Notes: a model not told the origin generated them from the sequence alone. Shown: positions 39,652 to 49,571, counted from the stretch's first letter. The stretch: 64,000 nucleotides of DNA from Symsagittifera roscoffensis (GCF_963678635.1 NC_087068.1:124001-188000), one strand, 5' to 3'. Numbers and translations: made by a program.

Positions 39652-40081
39652 ATGAGTTGGAACATTGGTTTTTCAAGAAATCTTGTTTTAAAGCTTCAAA
39701 ATAAATTGGGACTTTTTCATATCGTCTTACAAGAAAATTCCCAGAAATTTTCACTAACAGTTTTGGAATCTCAAAATTTACCAAAATTGCAAGATTTGGA
39801 TACAGAATCACAAATTTCTCAATTTGAGTGGACTTTGCATAATGGAAGACGAAAATTTTTTCTAAGTTATCGTTCAGATATTAAGAAAATAGATCTTATA
39901 GAGTATCGTAGAAAAGGAAACACCTGAAAAAAACAATCAAAAATTTCAGTTGAAAAAAAAAGTGTATGATAAATTGGTTGATTTTATCCCGTCAGTTTTG
40001 TCTTATGTAGAAACATTCAAAAAAACTTGTATCATTATTGGCGAATGCACTGTAGAAAATGAACATGCAGAAATTGAATGA
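39652..40081 (+). pseudogene. Hypothetical Maverick protein, unit 3
   Basis: Counterpart of 15,054-15,459, with the stretch HNGRRKFF that unit 1 has lost. The first frame stops at 39,927. The second frame resumes after a poly-A region and ends at TGA 40,079-40,081, overlapping the next ORF. Family unknown. Confidence 0.4.
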
Positions 40082-40463
40082 AATTCTCAGAAATTTCGAT
40101 ATGATAAAACATGATTTTTCATCAAATACAAAAAGAAAAAATTAATTTCTTTGTACCTGTATTGTTTTGGATCCAAACATAAATTTGAAAGAAATAGACC
40201 AAAAATTTCCTTTTGGGGGTCTAACTGGATACGCAAATTCTTGTATGGATTACTTTTTTGCAAATTCAAATGTTTTCAGACTTCATATAGTTTTACATGA
40301 TGCAGCTGGATCCGTGAAGTCTACTACTTGTAAGGGACCTGGCTATTATTATGTTTTACCTAGTTTTCCAAGTTCTTGTTTTGTTGGTCACGTGTCTGGA
40401 TTGTTCTTCTGTTTATATGTAAAACTTTTTGTTTCATCAGTATATGCATTGTTCGATTTTTAG
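40059..40463 (+). pseudogene. Hypothetical Cys/His-containing Maverick protein, unit 3
   Basis: Counterpart of 15,437-15,841 with the same in-frame TAA after the N-terminal helix (near 40,143). The C-terminal half keeps HDAAGSVKSTTC and SSCFVGHVSG. Its position would suit the Maverick protease, but the catalytic residues cannot be assigned. Confidence 0.35.
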
Positions 40464-40502
40464 TTATTCTAACTAAAATTTTCAGCGAAAACAGTTACCA
40501 TC

Positions 40503-40972
40503 ATGAGTCTAGTTGTTTTGGATATTGAATGTATTGAAAACAAAATAGTTAAAGAATTAGGATTTTATCAAAAAAGACAACCTGTGGGATATTCCTTTCT
40601 TCCTCCCAAAAAATTCAAAGCTACATCTCAGTCTGCTTGGTGTACGAAGCATCTTCATGGAATCAATTGGAACAGTGGCCATGAAAAACATACTGAGCTT
40701 GAAAAAATATTGAAAAAATTAAAAGCTCCAGAATCGGAATTTTTGCAAAAGGTTATGAAAAATGTAAAATTCTGTCAGAAATTCTGGAAACAAAGGTTAC
40801 AAACTTGGATGATTACGCATGTCCAAAAGTTCAGAATTTGATTTTCAAAGATGAAGAATATGATTGGAGGTGTAGCAACTACCCATTTCGTCATGCAAAT
40901 ACTCTTCACTGTGCAGAAAGAAAAGCATTTGCATACGGAACATGGACTCGATGTTTTTTTAATAAATTATAA
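40503..40972 (+). pseudogene. RNase H-fold/DEDD exonuclease-like protein, unit 3
   Basis: Counterpart of 15,881-16,350. LDIECIENKIVKELG and WCTKHLHGINW are in the first frame; WRCSNYPFRHAN and HCAERKAFAYG are in the second. One Trp of the unit 1 WWCSN motif is Arg here. The frameshift near 40,762 is shared with unit 1. A TTTTCAG acceptor precedes the ATG. Confidence 0.5.
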
Positions 40973-41052
40973 ATTACCTTACTAATTTTGTATTATCGTG
41001 TTTTTGAAATTTAAATGTTGATCATTATCAATTTTTTCATTCCAAAGTTGAG

Positions 41053-41316
41053 ATGGGAGATGAATGTGACAAACAATTAAATTTAGGAAGTTTTGTTTTT
41101 GATGAGGAAAAACATGAATGAAAATCTTGCAAGTTTTTTGGACGTACGTATAATAGATCTCTTTTAGTGTTTATGTGCCAATTTTTTGTCATAATTTCAA
41201 TACTAGCTTGTGCAATCGTTCGAATAATGTTATCCACTACATGTGAAGAAACAACAGTTTGGGTAGCAATTTTATCAAGTACAGTCGGTTATATTTTACC
41301 TTCTCCAAAGCTATGA
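41053..41316 (+). pseudogene. Small two-helix membrane protein, unit 3 (in-frame TGA)
   Basis: MGDECDKQLNLGSFVFDEE, then the shared TGA, then two hydrophobic segments, ending TGA 41,314-41,316, which overlaps the ATPase ATG at 41,313. Same layout as unit 1. Probably a virion membrane or assembly protein. Confidence 0.5.
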
Positions 41317-42171
41317 ACAAAATAATTTCTACCAAAGTACGAGTTTTTATTTCGCTAGTTGGACCGAGTGGATCTGGAAAAACGCATCTTATTTTTGAGT
41401 GGTTAAAAATTGGTACATTTCAACCAAAGTTTGACAAAAATTTTTATTTTTATCAACATTATCAACCTCTTTATGGACAAATGCAAAAAAAAACCTTAAG
41501 TTTATCCGAGGAGTTGACTTTGAACTGATTGGAAACCTTCCCAATAATGGAAAAAAATACCTGTTAATATTTGATGACTCTTGTGAAGAAATTTCAAATT
41601 CTAAGCAGTTTGTAAAAGTTGCTACTGCTGGCAGACACAGGGGACTGAATACAATATATATTAAGCATAACTTGTTTCATCAAAGCAAATTGGGAAGAGG
41701 TGTCGAGTTTCACATATAGTCTTATTCAAGTCACAGAGAGATGTTTTACAAATCAATACATTAAGTCAACAACTAGGTCTAGGATCACAATTGAAAGAGT
41801 GGTATCAAGGTGGAACATCTACTCCTTATGGTCATTTACTCATTGATTTAACTCCAAAAACAGTTGATTCGCTAAGATATTGCACAAACAGTGGTTCAGT
41901 TCCATCAAAATTTTATCTACCAGCAGGAACAGAAACTAAGTTTTTGGACGATGAGCATACAATACGTCTCTATACTCCCAATATTTCAAACGTTTTCCCA
42001 AAAACTTCGAAAACAATTCATCCTCCATTGTCCAAAAAGTTTCATTCAATTCCTCAGCGAATGTCTAGTAAACTTACTACGAGGCGAGCTAAAGGATCTT
42101 CGAAAAGTAGACGTAGTAAAATATCGAAGAGAACTATCAGAACTCACACGAAGAAGAACTTCACTGCATAA
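41313..42171 (+). pseudogene. FtsK/HerA-type packaging ATPase, unit 3, broken
   Basis: MNKIISTKVRVFISLVGPSG opens with an intact Walker A (GPSGSGKT). A frameshift at the A9 run near 41,485 separates it from Walker B (LLIFDDSCEE near 41,565) and AGRHRGLNTIYIKHN. A further 8-bp loss near 41,710 shifts frame again relative to unit 1. The C-terminal frame (from 41,791) is open to 42,171. It would translocate DNA into the capsid. Confidence 0.85.
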
Positions 42172-42601
42172 AAGGAGAACTGTTTTGAGCTCGCCAAAAG
42201 GCTTACAATTAATATATGTTATCACTCCTTTTGTCATTAAACGATTGACATAGTATGGATCAGTTTGTTCTAATTCCTTACTCAGTTTATCAATCACAAA
42301 GTACACTTCCAAAAAAAAAAAATTGGAACAAAAGCAAGAAAAAGAGGAGATTCTACCAAACAAAATTGATTCTATTTACAGTGCTGTAAATGCAAAAATG
42401 AAAACGAGTAACAAAAAGCAACTTATTGATTTAATTTTGAATTCTCCCAGAATTAAACTAAGTCAGTCAGAAAATATCATATTAGATAATCGAGACACAA
42501 AATAATCAATTGTAGACTTTGTGTGTGCACTAAAGCAAAAAAAATACCGACTTTCCCGATATTTACTTTACCATTTTGGAAGCAACTCAAATTCCACCTA
42601 A
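42047..42601 (+). pseudogene. Hypothetical basic Maverick protein after the ATPase, unit 3
   Basis: Counterpart of 17,432-17,902 but interrupted. The first part reads LVNLLRGELKDLRKVDVVKY and stops near 42,253 after VITPFVIKRLT. About 90 bp absent from unit 1 follows. The Lys-rich part (42,323-42,505) is cut by TAA where unit 1 reads GAA. The 3' end at 42,601 matches unit 1. Confidence 0.4.
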
Positions 42602-42641
42602 ACTTGTTGCCAACAAGAACGCCAAAGCGGAAGACATAGGA

Positions 42642-43560
42642 ACTTGGGTCTCTTTCAAAATTTGAAAAGGTAAGTCTGAACAGATTGTAATCTAGGGGTA
42701 GAGCTGCGTACGGTTCTGTGCGAAACTTGAGTAGAGCAAGCGGATTGTCAAAAAAGAAAGTAGAACAGGTTTTACAAACCAACACATAGTATACAAAATT
42801 TGGTCCCCCGATCAGACGTTTTCGAAGGCTTCAAGCATTTTCAAAATATATAAATGAAATTTGGTGTATGGATTTGGCATTTGTGGACAAACTAGCTAGT
42901 CAAAACAAGGGAGTCAAATATTTATTGTTTGCTGTTGATGTTTTTTCAAGATTTGTCAGAGTTCAAACAATGAAAATTAAATATGCCAAAGACACTTTGC
43001 AAGCTTTCAAAAAAAAATGTTTTCTCGAAAAAACACTCCTGAAAAGTTTTGGGTTGATAAAGGAACGGAATATGGAGGAACTTTCAGAAAATTTTGCAAG
43101 GAAAAAAGCATTGAAGTTTACTCGACCATGACTGAAACAAAAGCTGCATTTGCAGTGAGAGCTATTCAATCATTAAAACACGTAATCTACCGTTACATGG
43201 AAGATCATGGCGAAAAATTCATTCACAAGTTGCCGCAGTTTGTGTCTACAATGAATTGTCGCATCAATAGATCTTTTGGGAAATCACCTAGAGATGTCAA
43301 GTATACTGATTTCCTCTCAATTCTGTACAATAAACCTCTAACAAGGTAAAAGAAACTAAAATTCAAAGTTGGAGACAGAGTGAGAATTTCAAAGAATGAT
43401 ATTCCGTTCCGAAAAGGATATAAACCACAATTTACAGCTGAAATTTTTGAAATTTCGGTCGTCTACAAAAAAGCCTCCTACATACATTATCAAAGATCTC
43501 GACAAAGAGAAAATTCTGGGAAAATTTGATGAAAAAGAGCTTAGAAAATGTTCTGATTAA
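42642..43560 (+). pseudogene. Maverick rve integrase, unit 3, catalytic Glu replaced
   Basis: The fullest integrase in the array. First Asp is in WCMDLAFVD (near 42,870), second in WVDKGTEYGG (near 43,050). The catalytic Glu position reads Val (FAVRAIQSLK, GTG near 43,154), where unit 1 has Glu. One extra A in the A run near 43,010 shifts frame between the two Asp residues. A TAA at 43,347-43,349 precedes a beta-rich C-terminal part (KFKVGDRVRISKNDIPF), and a last frame ends at 43,560. It is inactive as sequenced. Confidence 0.9.
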
Positions 43561-43603
43561 AGGTAATTCATTTTTTAAACTAAAATTCTACCGATCAGTT
43601 GTC

Positions 43604-44430
43604 ATGGATTCTTTCACTATTGAGTTGATTTCCTACGCTTCTTTTAATTGTTATTCGAATAAGAGTCTTAGTTCTTTTACAAATTTTCTACCTGAACAAA
43701 TACATTTGAAAGGAGAATGGGAGGTTGCTATTTCAGAAATATCATACCCTTCCTTGTACCAAAATGTTACAGAGGGAAAGTTTACATTCGTAGATGGTAG
43801 AGAAAGTTCTGAGGAGAAAAGAAAGATTGTACCGATGAACATTGAACCAGGATTGTATCCAAGTATTGTTGATATAGTTGTAGCCATGAACATTAAAATT
43901 CGAGAACGTCTAGGTGCTCAAGATTTTGAATATAGCGGAATCTATGTATCAGTAGATAAAATTACACAAAAGTTGCTGTTCATTTACCTGAGAGTCAATC
44001 AGTGTTTATAATTCAGAATGCTGATTTGAGCCACGTTTTTGGTTGTGATTTAGAACAAAATCAAACAGGGGTTATAATGAAAGGAAAAGGTCCACATTAT
44101 CCTCAGTATTCTTACGACATTATAAGAATACATTCCCTAATGATATAGTGTGATAATTCAGAATATAAAATAGTTGGTGATACAAAAACTCCCTTATTGC
44201 GTTGTATTCCATTTATCTCCAAAGTGAAGAGTGGAGATATTATTTCTACAGGACAGTACATGAATTATCAATCCTTTACAAATTTACAGTTAAAAAAGCT
44301 GTTGAAAAATTCTTTCCATAGTATCAAGATAGAACTAAGAGATAGTACGGGTGAAAAAATTCCTTTTGTGTCCGTAAGAATCACTCGAGTTTTTCTCTTG
44401 TTCCGCAAGATTTCGAATAATCATTTTTGA
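43604..44430 (+). pseudogene. Polinton penton (minor capsid) protein, broken
   Basis: I chose the ATG at 43,604 (MDSFTIELISYAS) because the Polinton penton pattern starts there: FLPEQIHLKGEWEVAISEIS and YPSLYQNVTEGKF. The first frame ends at 44,011; after a shift, HVFGCDLEQNQ continues to stops near 44,148. CIPFISKVKSGDIIS and the final FRKISNNHF run to 44,430. The protein forms the five-fold vertices of the virus-like capsid. Only unit 3 carries it. Confidence 0.8.
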
Positions 44431-44447
44431 TTTAAACTTCATACGAA

Positions 44448-44822
44448 ATGATTGCTCAAAATTCAGCTGATTTCCCTATTTTTCGAGGATATGAAGGACA
44501 GCGTGGAAGAGGTTTTGGAGCTCTTGCACAAACTCTTGGGAGAACTGCAATCCCTTTTATTAAAAAATATATAGTCCCAGCTGCGAAAAGAAATGGGGCA
44601 GATTTGTTTGAAATCGCTGCTCCAGAGATTGGGGAAGTTGTTAGTGGACGTAAAAAACTCAAAACATTTGCAAAAGATGTAGGAACAAAAACAGTTCGGA
44701 AACAATTGGGAGGTGGAAAAAAGAAAACTAAGCGTAGAACTGCTAGAACCAGATCCATTTCTCGAAAAAGTAGATCGAAAAACAGTCGCTCTCGCAGAGT
44801 CATTTTTGACAATATAAAATGA
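44448..44822 (+). CDS. Basic capsid-associated protein (adenovirus pVI/pX-like)
   Basis: An intact 124-aa ORF. The N-terminal part has GYEGQRGRGFGALAQTLGRT followed by an amphipathic region (AIPFIKKYIVPAAKR). The C-terminus is a Lys/Arg/Ser tail (KKKTKRRTARTRSISRKSRS). Polintons carry a protein like this between penton and major capsid genes, thought to be a core or membrane-active minor virion protein. The stop overlaps the ATG of the capsid gene at 44,819. It is one of the few unbroken genes in the array. Confidence 0.7.
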   Translation: MIAQNSADFPIFRGYEGQRGRGFGALAQTLGRTAIPFIKKYIVPAAKRNGADLFEIAAPEIGEVVSGRKKLKTFAKDVGTKTVRKQLGGGKKKTKRRTARTRSISRKSRSKNSRSRRVIFDNIK

Positions 44823-46124
44823 GTGTAAACCAAAGTCATTTTCGGTACGGGGCTTTTACAAATTCTTCATTGGAGATTTTTGATATAGTCCCAGTTTTGG
44901 AAACAATTATGTCATCTTACACACAAGAAATATTCCCCAGTACTTCTCTGGATGAAAACAGTATTGAGTTTGAATTTGAAACGGATCGTAATCTCTACTT
45001 GGATATGCGTGATACCCATCTTAGCTTAAAGCTTCAACTATTCAAAGGAAGATTATTTGATGCTTTCAAAAAAGAAAAAGCAGAACATAAAGCAAAATCG
45101 GAGGAAGATTCAGATGAGGAGCCGCAAACTTACTTAACTTATGTAAACAATCTATTACAATCTCTATTCTCCAACTGTGAAGTTTATTTTAACAATACAA
45201 TGGTTTACAATGCCAATGGATTATATCCTCATAAGGCACCGATATAGAACGAATTCAACTCGTCCGCAGTGAGTAATAAAGGAATTTTTGCTTGTCATAG
45301 ATACAGTTTTGAAGAAAATCCTGATGCATTTGATATGTATCCATTCCCTGATAGAGCAAATTCCTTGGGAATAGGGATAACTTTTTCACTCTATGGGAGG
45401 CTCGCCATTGATTTGTGTACTTGCAAAAAAACTGTTGCTACCAAATACTAAAGTTCGAATTAAACTTATTCGAGCTAGACCTAATTTTTACATGTTATCT
45501 GATAATCCAAATGCCAGTCTGAAAATAGTTGATTGTTCGTTGTTTACTAGAAGAATTTTAGTTGCTGAACCACCCATCAATACTTGGCAATGGAATCTGG
45601 AAAGAGAACCTGCTCAATACATTTACATGGAAACTATAGCAAGAACCTTTATCATTCCATCTCGTCAAAACCAATTCATAAAAGAAAATATATTCAATAA
45701 CGCTCCAATAAGAAGAGTAGCTGTTGCAATGAATACAAATTCAGCTGTTGCAGGTTCTTTTCATGAAAACCCTTTCAGCTATCAGCAATTTCATGTAAGA
45801 GAACTTAGAATTATGCGGGAAGGAAGAGCAACTGTTTCATTAGATACAACTTCTCCTTGTCGACCTTATGTTACAACAATGAAAGCAATGCAGTTTAACG
45901 AAGATTTCCCAGCTCTTCCTATGGAAGATTTTCAAAATCACTATATTCTAGTTTTTGACTTGACTTCACTACAGGATGCTGCTGAACAGTTGCATTATCC
46001 AGAACTTAGTGGAGAAAGCTTGAGATTAAAATTAATTTTCCAGTTTCCCTTGGAGCAAGTAACGGAAGCGATAGTCTTGGGAGAAAGACCATCAAATGTT
46101 CAAATTGACAATACGATGCAGTGA
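44819..46124 (+). pseudogene. Polinton major capsid protein (double jelly roll), broken
   Basis: ATG at 44,819 overlaps the previous gene. Features of the F54H12.2-like Maverick capsid family are present: IEFEFETDRNLYLDMRDTHL near the start, then YVNNLLQSLFSNCEVYFNNT. The first frame stops at 45,247 (TAG). The same frame is reopened by SNKGIFACHRYSFEENP, then a shift near 45,380 leads to the long last frame (45,393-46,124) with ARPNFYMLSDNPN and TTSPCRPYVTTMKAMQFNED. The last codons lie inside the right TIR. Two breaks make it non-functional as read. Confidence 0.85.
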
Positions 46125-46223
46125 TTTATATATTTTCATTGTAATTTAATTTTTTTCTCTCAAAAAAATCAATTTTTTTCGATGTCTCTGTAGGTTCAGA
46201 ATAGATTCAGATAGATAGAAAGT
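46111..46223. repeat. Maverick right TIR
   Basis: Inverted partner of the left TIRs, starting with ATACGATGCAGTGATTTATATA and including GTCTCTGTAGGTTCAGA. It overlaps the last four codons and stop of the capsid gene. Similarity to the left TIRs ends around AGAAAGT at 46,219-46,223. Confidence 0.7.
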
Positions 46224-46229
46224 AAAAGT

Positions 46230-46251
46230 ATCTAATAAATTTTTATTAGAT
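46230..46251. repeat. Perfect 10-bp palindrome next to the right TIR
   Basis: ATCTAATAAA and TTTATTAGAT separated by TT. It lies 6 bp beyond the last TIR similarity, so it marks either the true element end or the target DNA. Confidence 0.6.
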
Positions 46252-46584
46252 CAAATTAAACAAAATTTTATCGTGTTTTGAATTTTTTCGAAAATATTTT
46301 CAATTTTTTTGATAAAAATTCTAAATTTTTGCACAAAAACTCTTACCATTGACTTACCATCCACCAAAAAAAACTAAATGCATAACCTCAATTCTACACG
46401 TAATTAACAATTAATTGTTCCCAATTAGGTAAAGCGCGCCGAGATTTTTGCGAAAAAATTAGACATTTTCGCACAAAAACCAAAAAATTTTCGTTTTTCT
46501 TTCTCTTACCATCACACTGAAACCTTACCATCGGCATTCCCTATCTTAATACATTGTACACTCTATACCCAATCTTTATACATA

Positions 46585-46637
46585 GCATGGCGGACCGGAA
46601 ATCTATAACGTACCTTAATACATGTGGTCCGCCATGC
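46585..46637. repeat. Perfect 12-bp inverted repeat, 29-nt spacer
   Basis: GCATGGCGGACC (46,585-46,596) and GGTCCGCCATGC (46,626-46,637). It may be the ends of a tiny non-autonomous element or a hairpin; no flanking duplication was identified. Confidence 0.65.
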
Positions 46638-47048
46638 ATCCCCCCCCCCTGATCACCTCCAACATCTACTACTGTTCAGATCTGAAAAAATCAATAATAC
46701 TAACACTTTTTCGGGGTACTTTTGTTACTCTATAGTTGATAGCTTCGCTTTCTACAAGTGGGTACTCAGCAAAGTCTCATTCAGAAACTGCGGGAACACA
46801 TCTCTCATAACATGTACTAGCTTTGGAAACGCAAACGTAGCGCATGAAAAACAAAAAAATTACTGGTTTTCTATCAGGTAGTGAAAACTTTTTTAAAATG
46901 TTGATCAAGATATTTCATTTGAAAAACATGCTTTGTAAAATTATTGGAAGTTTTTGTTCTAATTGAACTAAACTTATTTGTGTTTTGCAGAAACAACAAA
47001 AAAAACTACAAAAATGAGACTAATTCTGGTTAACAAAAATAATAAGTG

Positions 47049-47150
47049 AGGTATGGTGTGCGTATGTGTGTGCGTTGGAGGTGGTGTGGTTGGTGCAGAG
47101 GTGTGTTGGGGTGTGAAAAGGGGACGAGGGAGGGGGCGATGGTGAAAGTT
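47049..47150. repeat. G/T-rich low-complexity tract
   Basis: About 100 bp consisting mostly of G and T (GTATGTGTGTGCG, GGTGGTGTGGTTGG) ending in a G-rich stretch. It is a degenerate microsatellite, not coding. Confidence 0.7.
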
Positions 47151-47559
47151 GTTAGACAAGTACATGGCGATCAACATAATCTTTCAGGATTTAGTGGTTT
47201 TGCAGAACGGTGCAAAAATAGACGAACATTTTCCGGCTTGCAAAAATAATAGATTTTCATGAATTTTATGCACAAAAATTGACTCTGTGAAACAAAAATT
47301 GAAACTTAATCGTTTATGTTGGATTATAATTGATTCTTGAAAATTGAAAATATTAAATTACAACCCCCGTTAGTTCCATTTTCTTGGTTGTATGGGTCAT
47401 GAAATCCAATTATATTGGTTAAATTTTGAGTTCAATTTTATTCAATTTGGAACCTGATCTAAACTACATTTTATGATTGGATAAATTAGATATTTTACCA
47501 CTGTAAAGTATTTAATATTAACCAATCATGATCCATCTAACTAACAACCCACTTATTTG

Positions 47560-47857
47560 TAAGTGCTGGAATTACTTGTAATTTCAGCACCAGAGAGATT
47601 TGAATTTAACTTAGAAATTAGTTGACTCTCCAAGAGAACTTCAGCAGCCGCAATAAACCAGTATACCCTAGATCTATTGAGCCTAGCAGAGACTAGTTAA
47701 ACAACCTGAGACTAGATAGTATAAGAGTAAGATTAGAATCGGTATTAGACTAAGAAGTTGCACGAATCTATCCGGCCGAAAATAAGATAGCGTGACGAGC
47801 AGACGGTTAACCTTATCCGAAATTACTCTATGAGTTAACCACCTCGGTTATAACTCA
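47560..47857 (+). repeat. Possible 5' LTR of the retroelement
   Basis: This tentative assignment rests on position: a TG at 47,559-47,560, a strong inverted repeat at 47,563-47,590, a TATA-like GTATAAGA near 47,718, and a CA at 47,856-47,857 placed 2 nt before a possible primer-binding site. The matching 3' LTR lies outside the window, so it cannot be confirmed. A reading frame open from 47,834 crosses its end, which argues some caution. Confidence 0.25.
47563..47590. repeat. 13-bp inverted repeat, 12 of 13 paired
   Basis: GTGCTGGAATTAC and GTAATTTCAGCAC around TT. It may mark the 5' end of the retroelement. Confidence 0.65.
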
Positions 47858-47859
47858 TC

Positions 47860-47882
47860 TGGTGCGACCATAAGTCTCGAAC
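47860..47882 (+). promoter_or_regulatory. Possible tRNA primer-binding site
   Basis: TGGTGCGACC followed by CATAAGTCTCGAAC. The reverse complement ends in CCA and has GTTCGAG at roughly the distance expected for a T-loop, as in a tRNA 3' end. The acceptor and T-stem spacing is one base short, and the tRNA is not identified. Confidence 0.3.
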
Positions 47883-47944
47883 AAGACCTTAATAGCTTAG
47901 AATTAACCAAAAATAGATTAGAATTTAGACAAAACATTTTTAAA

Positions 47945-48178
47945 ATGTTATACGACGATAATTTAATCGAAATGTCTCTACGACTCAATAGATCAGAGCC
48001 AATATTCCGAACGATAATAGAACTACCCGGAATTGGAAGAATACCTCGAACCAGAGACGACATACGACAAAGTAGAAACTTACCAAATAGTTATATGATA
48101 GTACGGCAAAAGCCAACACAAACTTCTATATTTAGAATTTTATTAGCAATGAATTTAGATTTTCATTTGCAAACATAA
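47945..48178 (+). CDS. Hypothetical leader ORF
   Basis: 77 codons from ATG 47,945; the frame is open upstream to 47,834. The upstream extension has heptad-like Leu spacing (LEQDLNSLELTKNRLEF) and the ORF ends MNLDFHLQT. No family recognised. It lies between the possible primer-binding site and gag, so it may be an accessory or a remnant reading frame of the retroelement leader. Confidence 0.3.
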   Translation: MLYDDNLIEMSLRLNRSEPIFRTIIELPGIGRIPRTRDDIRQSRNLPNSYMIVRQKPTQTSIFRILLAMNLDFHLQT

Positions 48179-49103
48179 AATCTTGAAGCCAATCTTCATG
48201 ATCATTACAGGCGCTAAACAAAATATTAATATACAATAACGATTGATAAAAATATCTCAGATCGTTTTCCTAAAATTCTGCAGTATTATATAAAACATGT
48301 TTGGAAAATATTTATTAAAAATCAAAATAAAAATTAGTAGCATGACAATAAACTGTTAGTAATCATAAAATCATCAGTTGTCTCAGCTTCATCACCTAAA
48401 ACATAACAGCAATCATAAGCTCACTAATATCATTAAAACACTAAATCTTTTCTTAAACAAATTTAAACCATTTTAAACTTAAATTCACTTAATTTTAAAA
48501 TCAGATCAGCAAGGCTTATCCTTGGATCTTAATTCATTTATTTAATTAAATTTTAAAACTTGATCATCAAGGCCTCTCTGTGGATCAAAAAGAACAATTT
48601 TGTTCTCCCCCACCAACTTAGCCAGTGTCTAACGACCTCAAACGTCGATTCACTATCCAACCCTTTCTCAAAACCCGGGACTAATAGAAATTTTTCAACA
48701 AAACTAACCATTCAAATTAGGATAAACAGTGAAGAACTTCGGTTATTCATCCTTCACTTGAACCCTCCTCTTACCAGACCCAGGATAAATCATAGACCTA
48801 GTAAGTTTAAAATAGTATCTAACGAACTACTCGCGTTCTAATTATACCTGAACCTTGTGGATCGATTTACTATTCTCCAACCCTTGAACACAATCACAAC
48901 CCTTAAGTAAGATTAAGTAAGTTAACACCTTAGCTTATACTAGCCACGAGAAAGTAAAAAATCATTCTTCGGAATCGATATACTTTTCTCTCCAACCCTG
49001 AACAAATAGACCCAGGTTAAGCTAACCAAAAAATCGTAAGGACTAACAATTTAAGAAAATAGAAATCATCTAACAACTTTTTGCATCCGTCATCCTAAAC
49101 CTT
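48179..49103 (+). other. Retroelement leader with degenerate direct repeats
   Basis: A 36-nt imperfect direct repeat (GATCAGCAAGGC / GATCATCAAGGC, each followed by TTGGATC or TGTGGATC) occurs near 48,496 and 48,550. A second motif of the form GATTTACTATTCTCCAACCCTT recurs near 48,650, 48,865 and 48,975. The frame 48,560-48,841 runs through these repeats and is doubtful. It may hold packaging or splicing signals of the retroelement. Confidence 0.45.
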
Positions 49104-49571
49104 ATGTCATTTAAAAATCTAGGAAACAAACAAACAATCGTTTTGCACAACTGTGAAATAGATAACAAAAAATACGACCTTGTAATCACACCTCACACAA
49201 AAACAGTTGGATATATTAGAACAAAACGACAAACACTAAAAAGAAAAATAATAACTAAACAAAGACAAATAACACGAAAAAGATTTTCCAAAAATAGAAA
49301 CGCATTCTCAGAATCAGAAGTCAGCAATTTAGACGAACTTTATAAATTAAAAGAATCTATAGATAAAAATTGCCCCATTCACGATCAATTATATTTTTCC
49401 GACTCAGAAACAACTTCGAATTCATCAAAAAGAGGAAAAAGACGAATAAAAAAGCAATATAAACACAAACCAGTACAATTATATAATTGGAATCAACCAA
49501 TTAGACACATCGATAATTACCTATTAACAGTCATTAAACAAAAAAATGAGCCAAACACACACTCCAAGTGA
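49104..49571 (+). CDS. Basic hypothetical ORF upstream of gag
   Basis: 155 aa, strongly basic, with RTKRQTLKRKIITKQRQITR near the middle and RGKRRIKKQYKHKP later. It overlaps the next ORF by 26 nt. No match to a known retroviral domain. It could be a nucleic-acid-binding accessory protein or the N-terminal part of a Gag that changes frame. The same A/C-rich codon bias as gag and pol indicates it belongs to the element. Confidence 0.5.
   Translation: MSFKNLGNKQTIVLHNCEIDNKKYDLVITPHTKTVGYIRTKRQTLKRKIITKQRQITRKRFSKNRNAFSESEVSNLDELYKLKESIDKNCPIHDQLYFSDSETTSNSSKRGKRRIKKQYKHKPVQLYNWNQPIRHIDNYLLTVIKQKNEPNTHSK

Larger units (their letters stand above)
46252..47550. other. Intergenic DNA between Maverick and retroelement
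   Basis: AT-rich, with no supported gene. It holds a 22-nt inverted match (46,536-46,557) to the Maverick spacer, a 12-bp inverted repeat (46,585-46,637), a run of C residues near 46,641-46,650 and a G/T-rich tract (47,049-47,150). The short frame 46,624-46,881 overlaps these repeats and is not convincing. Confidence 0.5.

Noticed and set aside
42046..42363. Antisense ORF over the end of the ATPase and the unit-3-specific 90 bp
   Set aside because: The ATPase and basic-protein frames on the + strand explain the region; the antisense protein has no recognisable feature.
34030..46223. Target-site duplication flanking the unit 3 Maverick
   Set aside because: No matching 6-bp pair was found; the left flank is the SGNH unit and the right flank is unrelated DNA.
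46624..46881. 85-codon ORF in the Maverick-retroelement gap
   Set aside because: Begins inside the 12-bp inverted repeat and the C run; composition is not coding-like and no neighbour supports it.
46974..47249. Short ORFs on both strands over the G/T-rich tract
   Set aside because: They arise from low-complexity repeat sequence.
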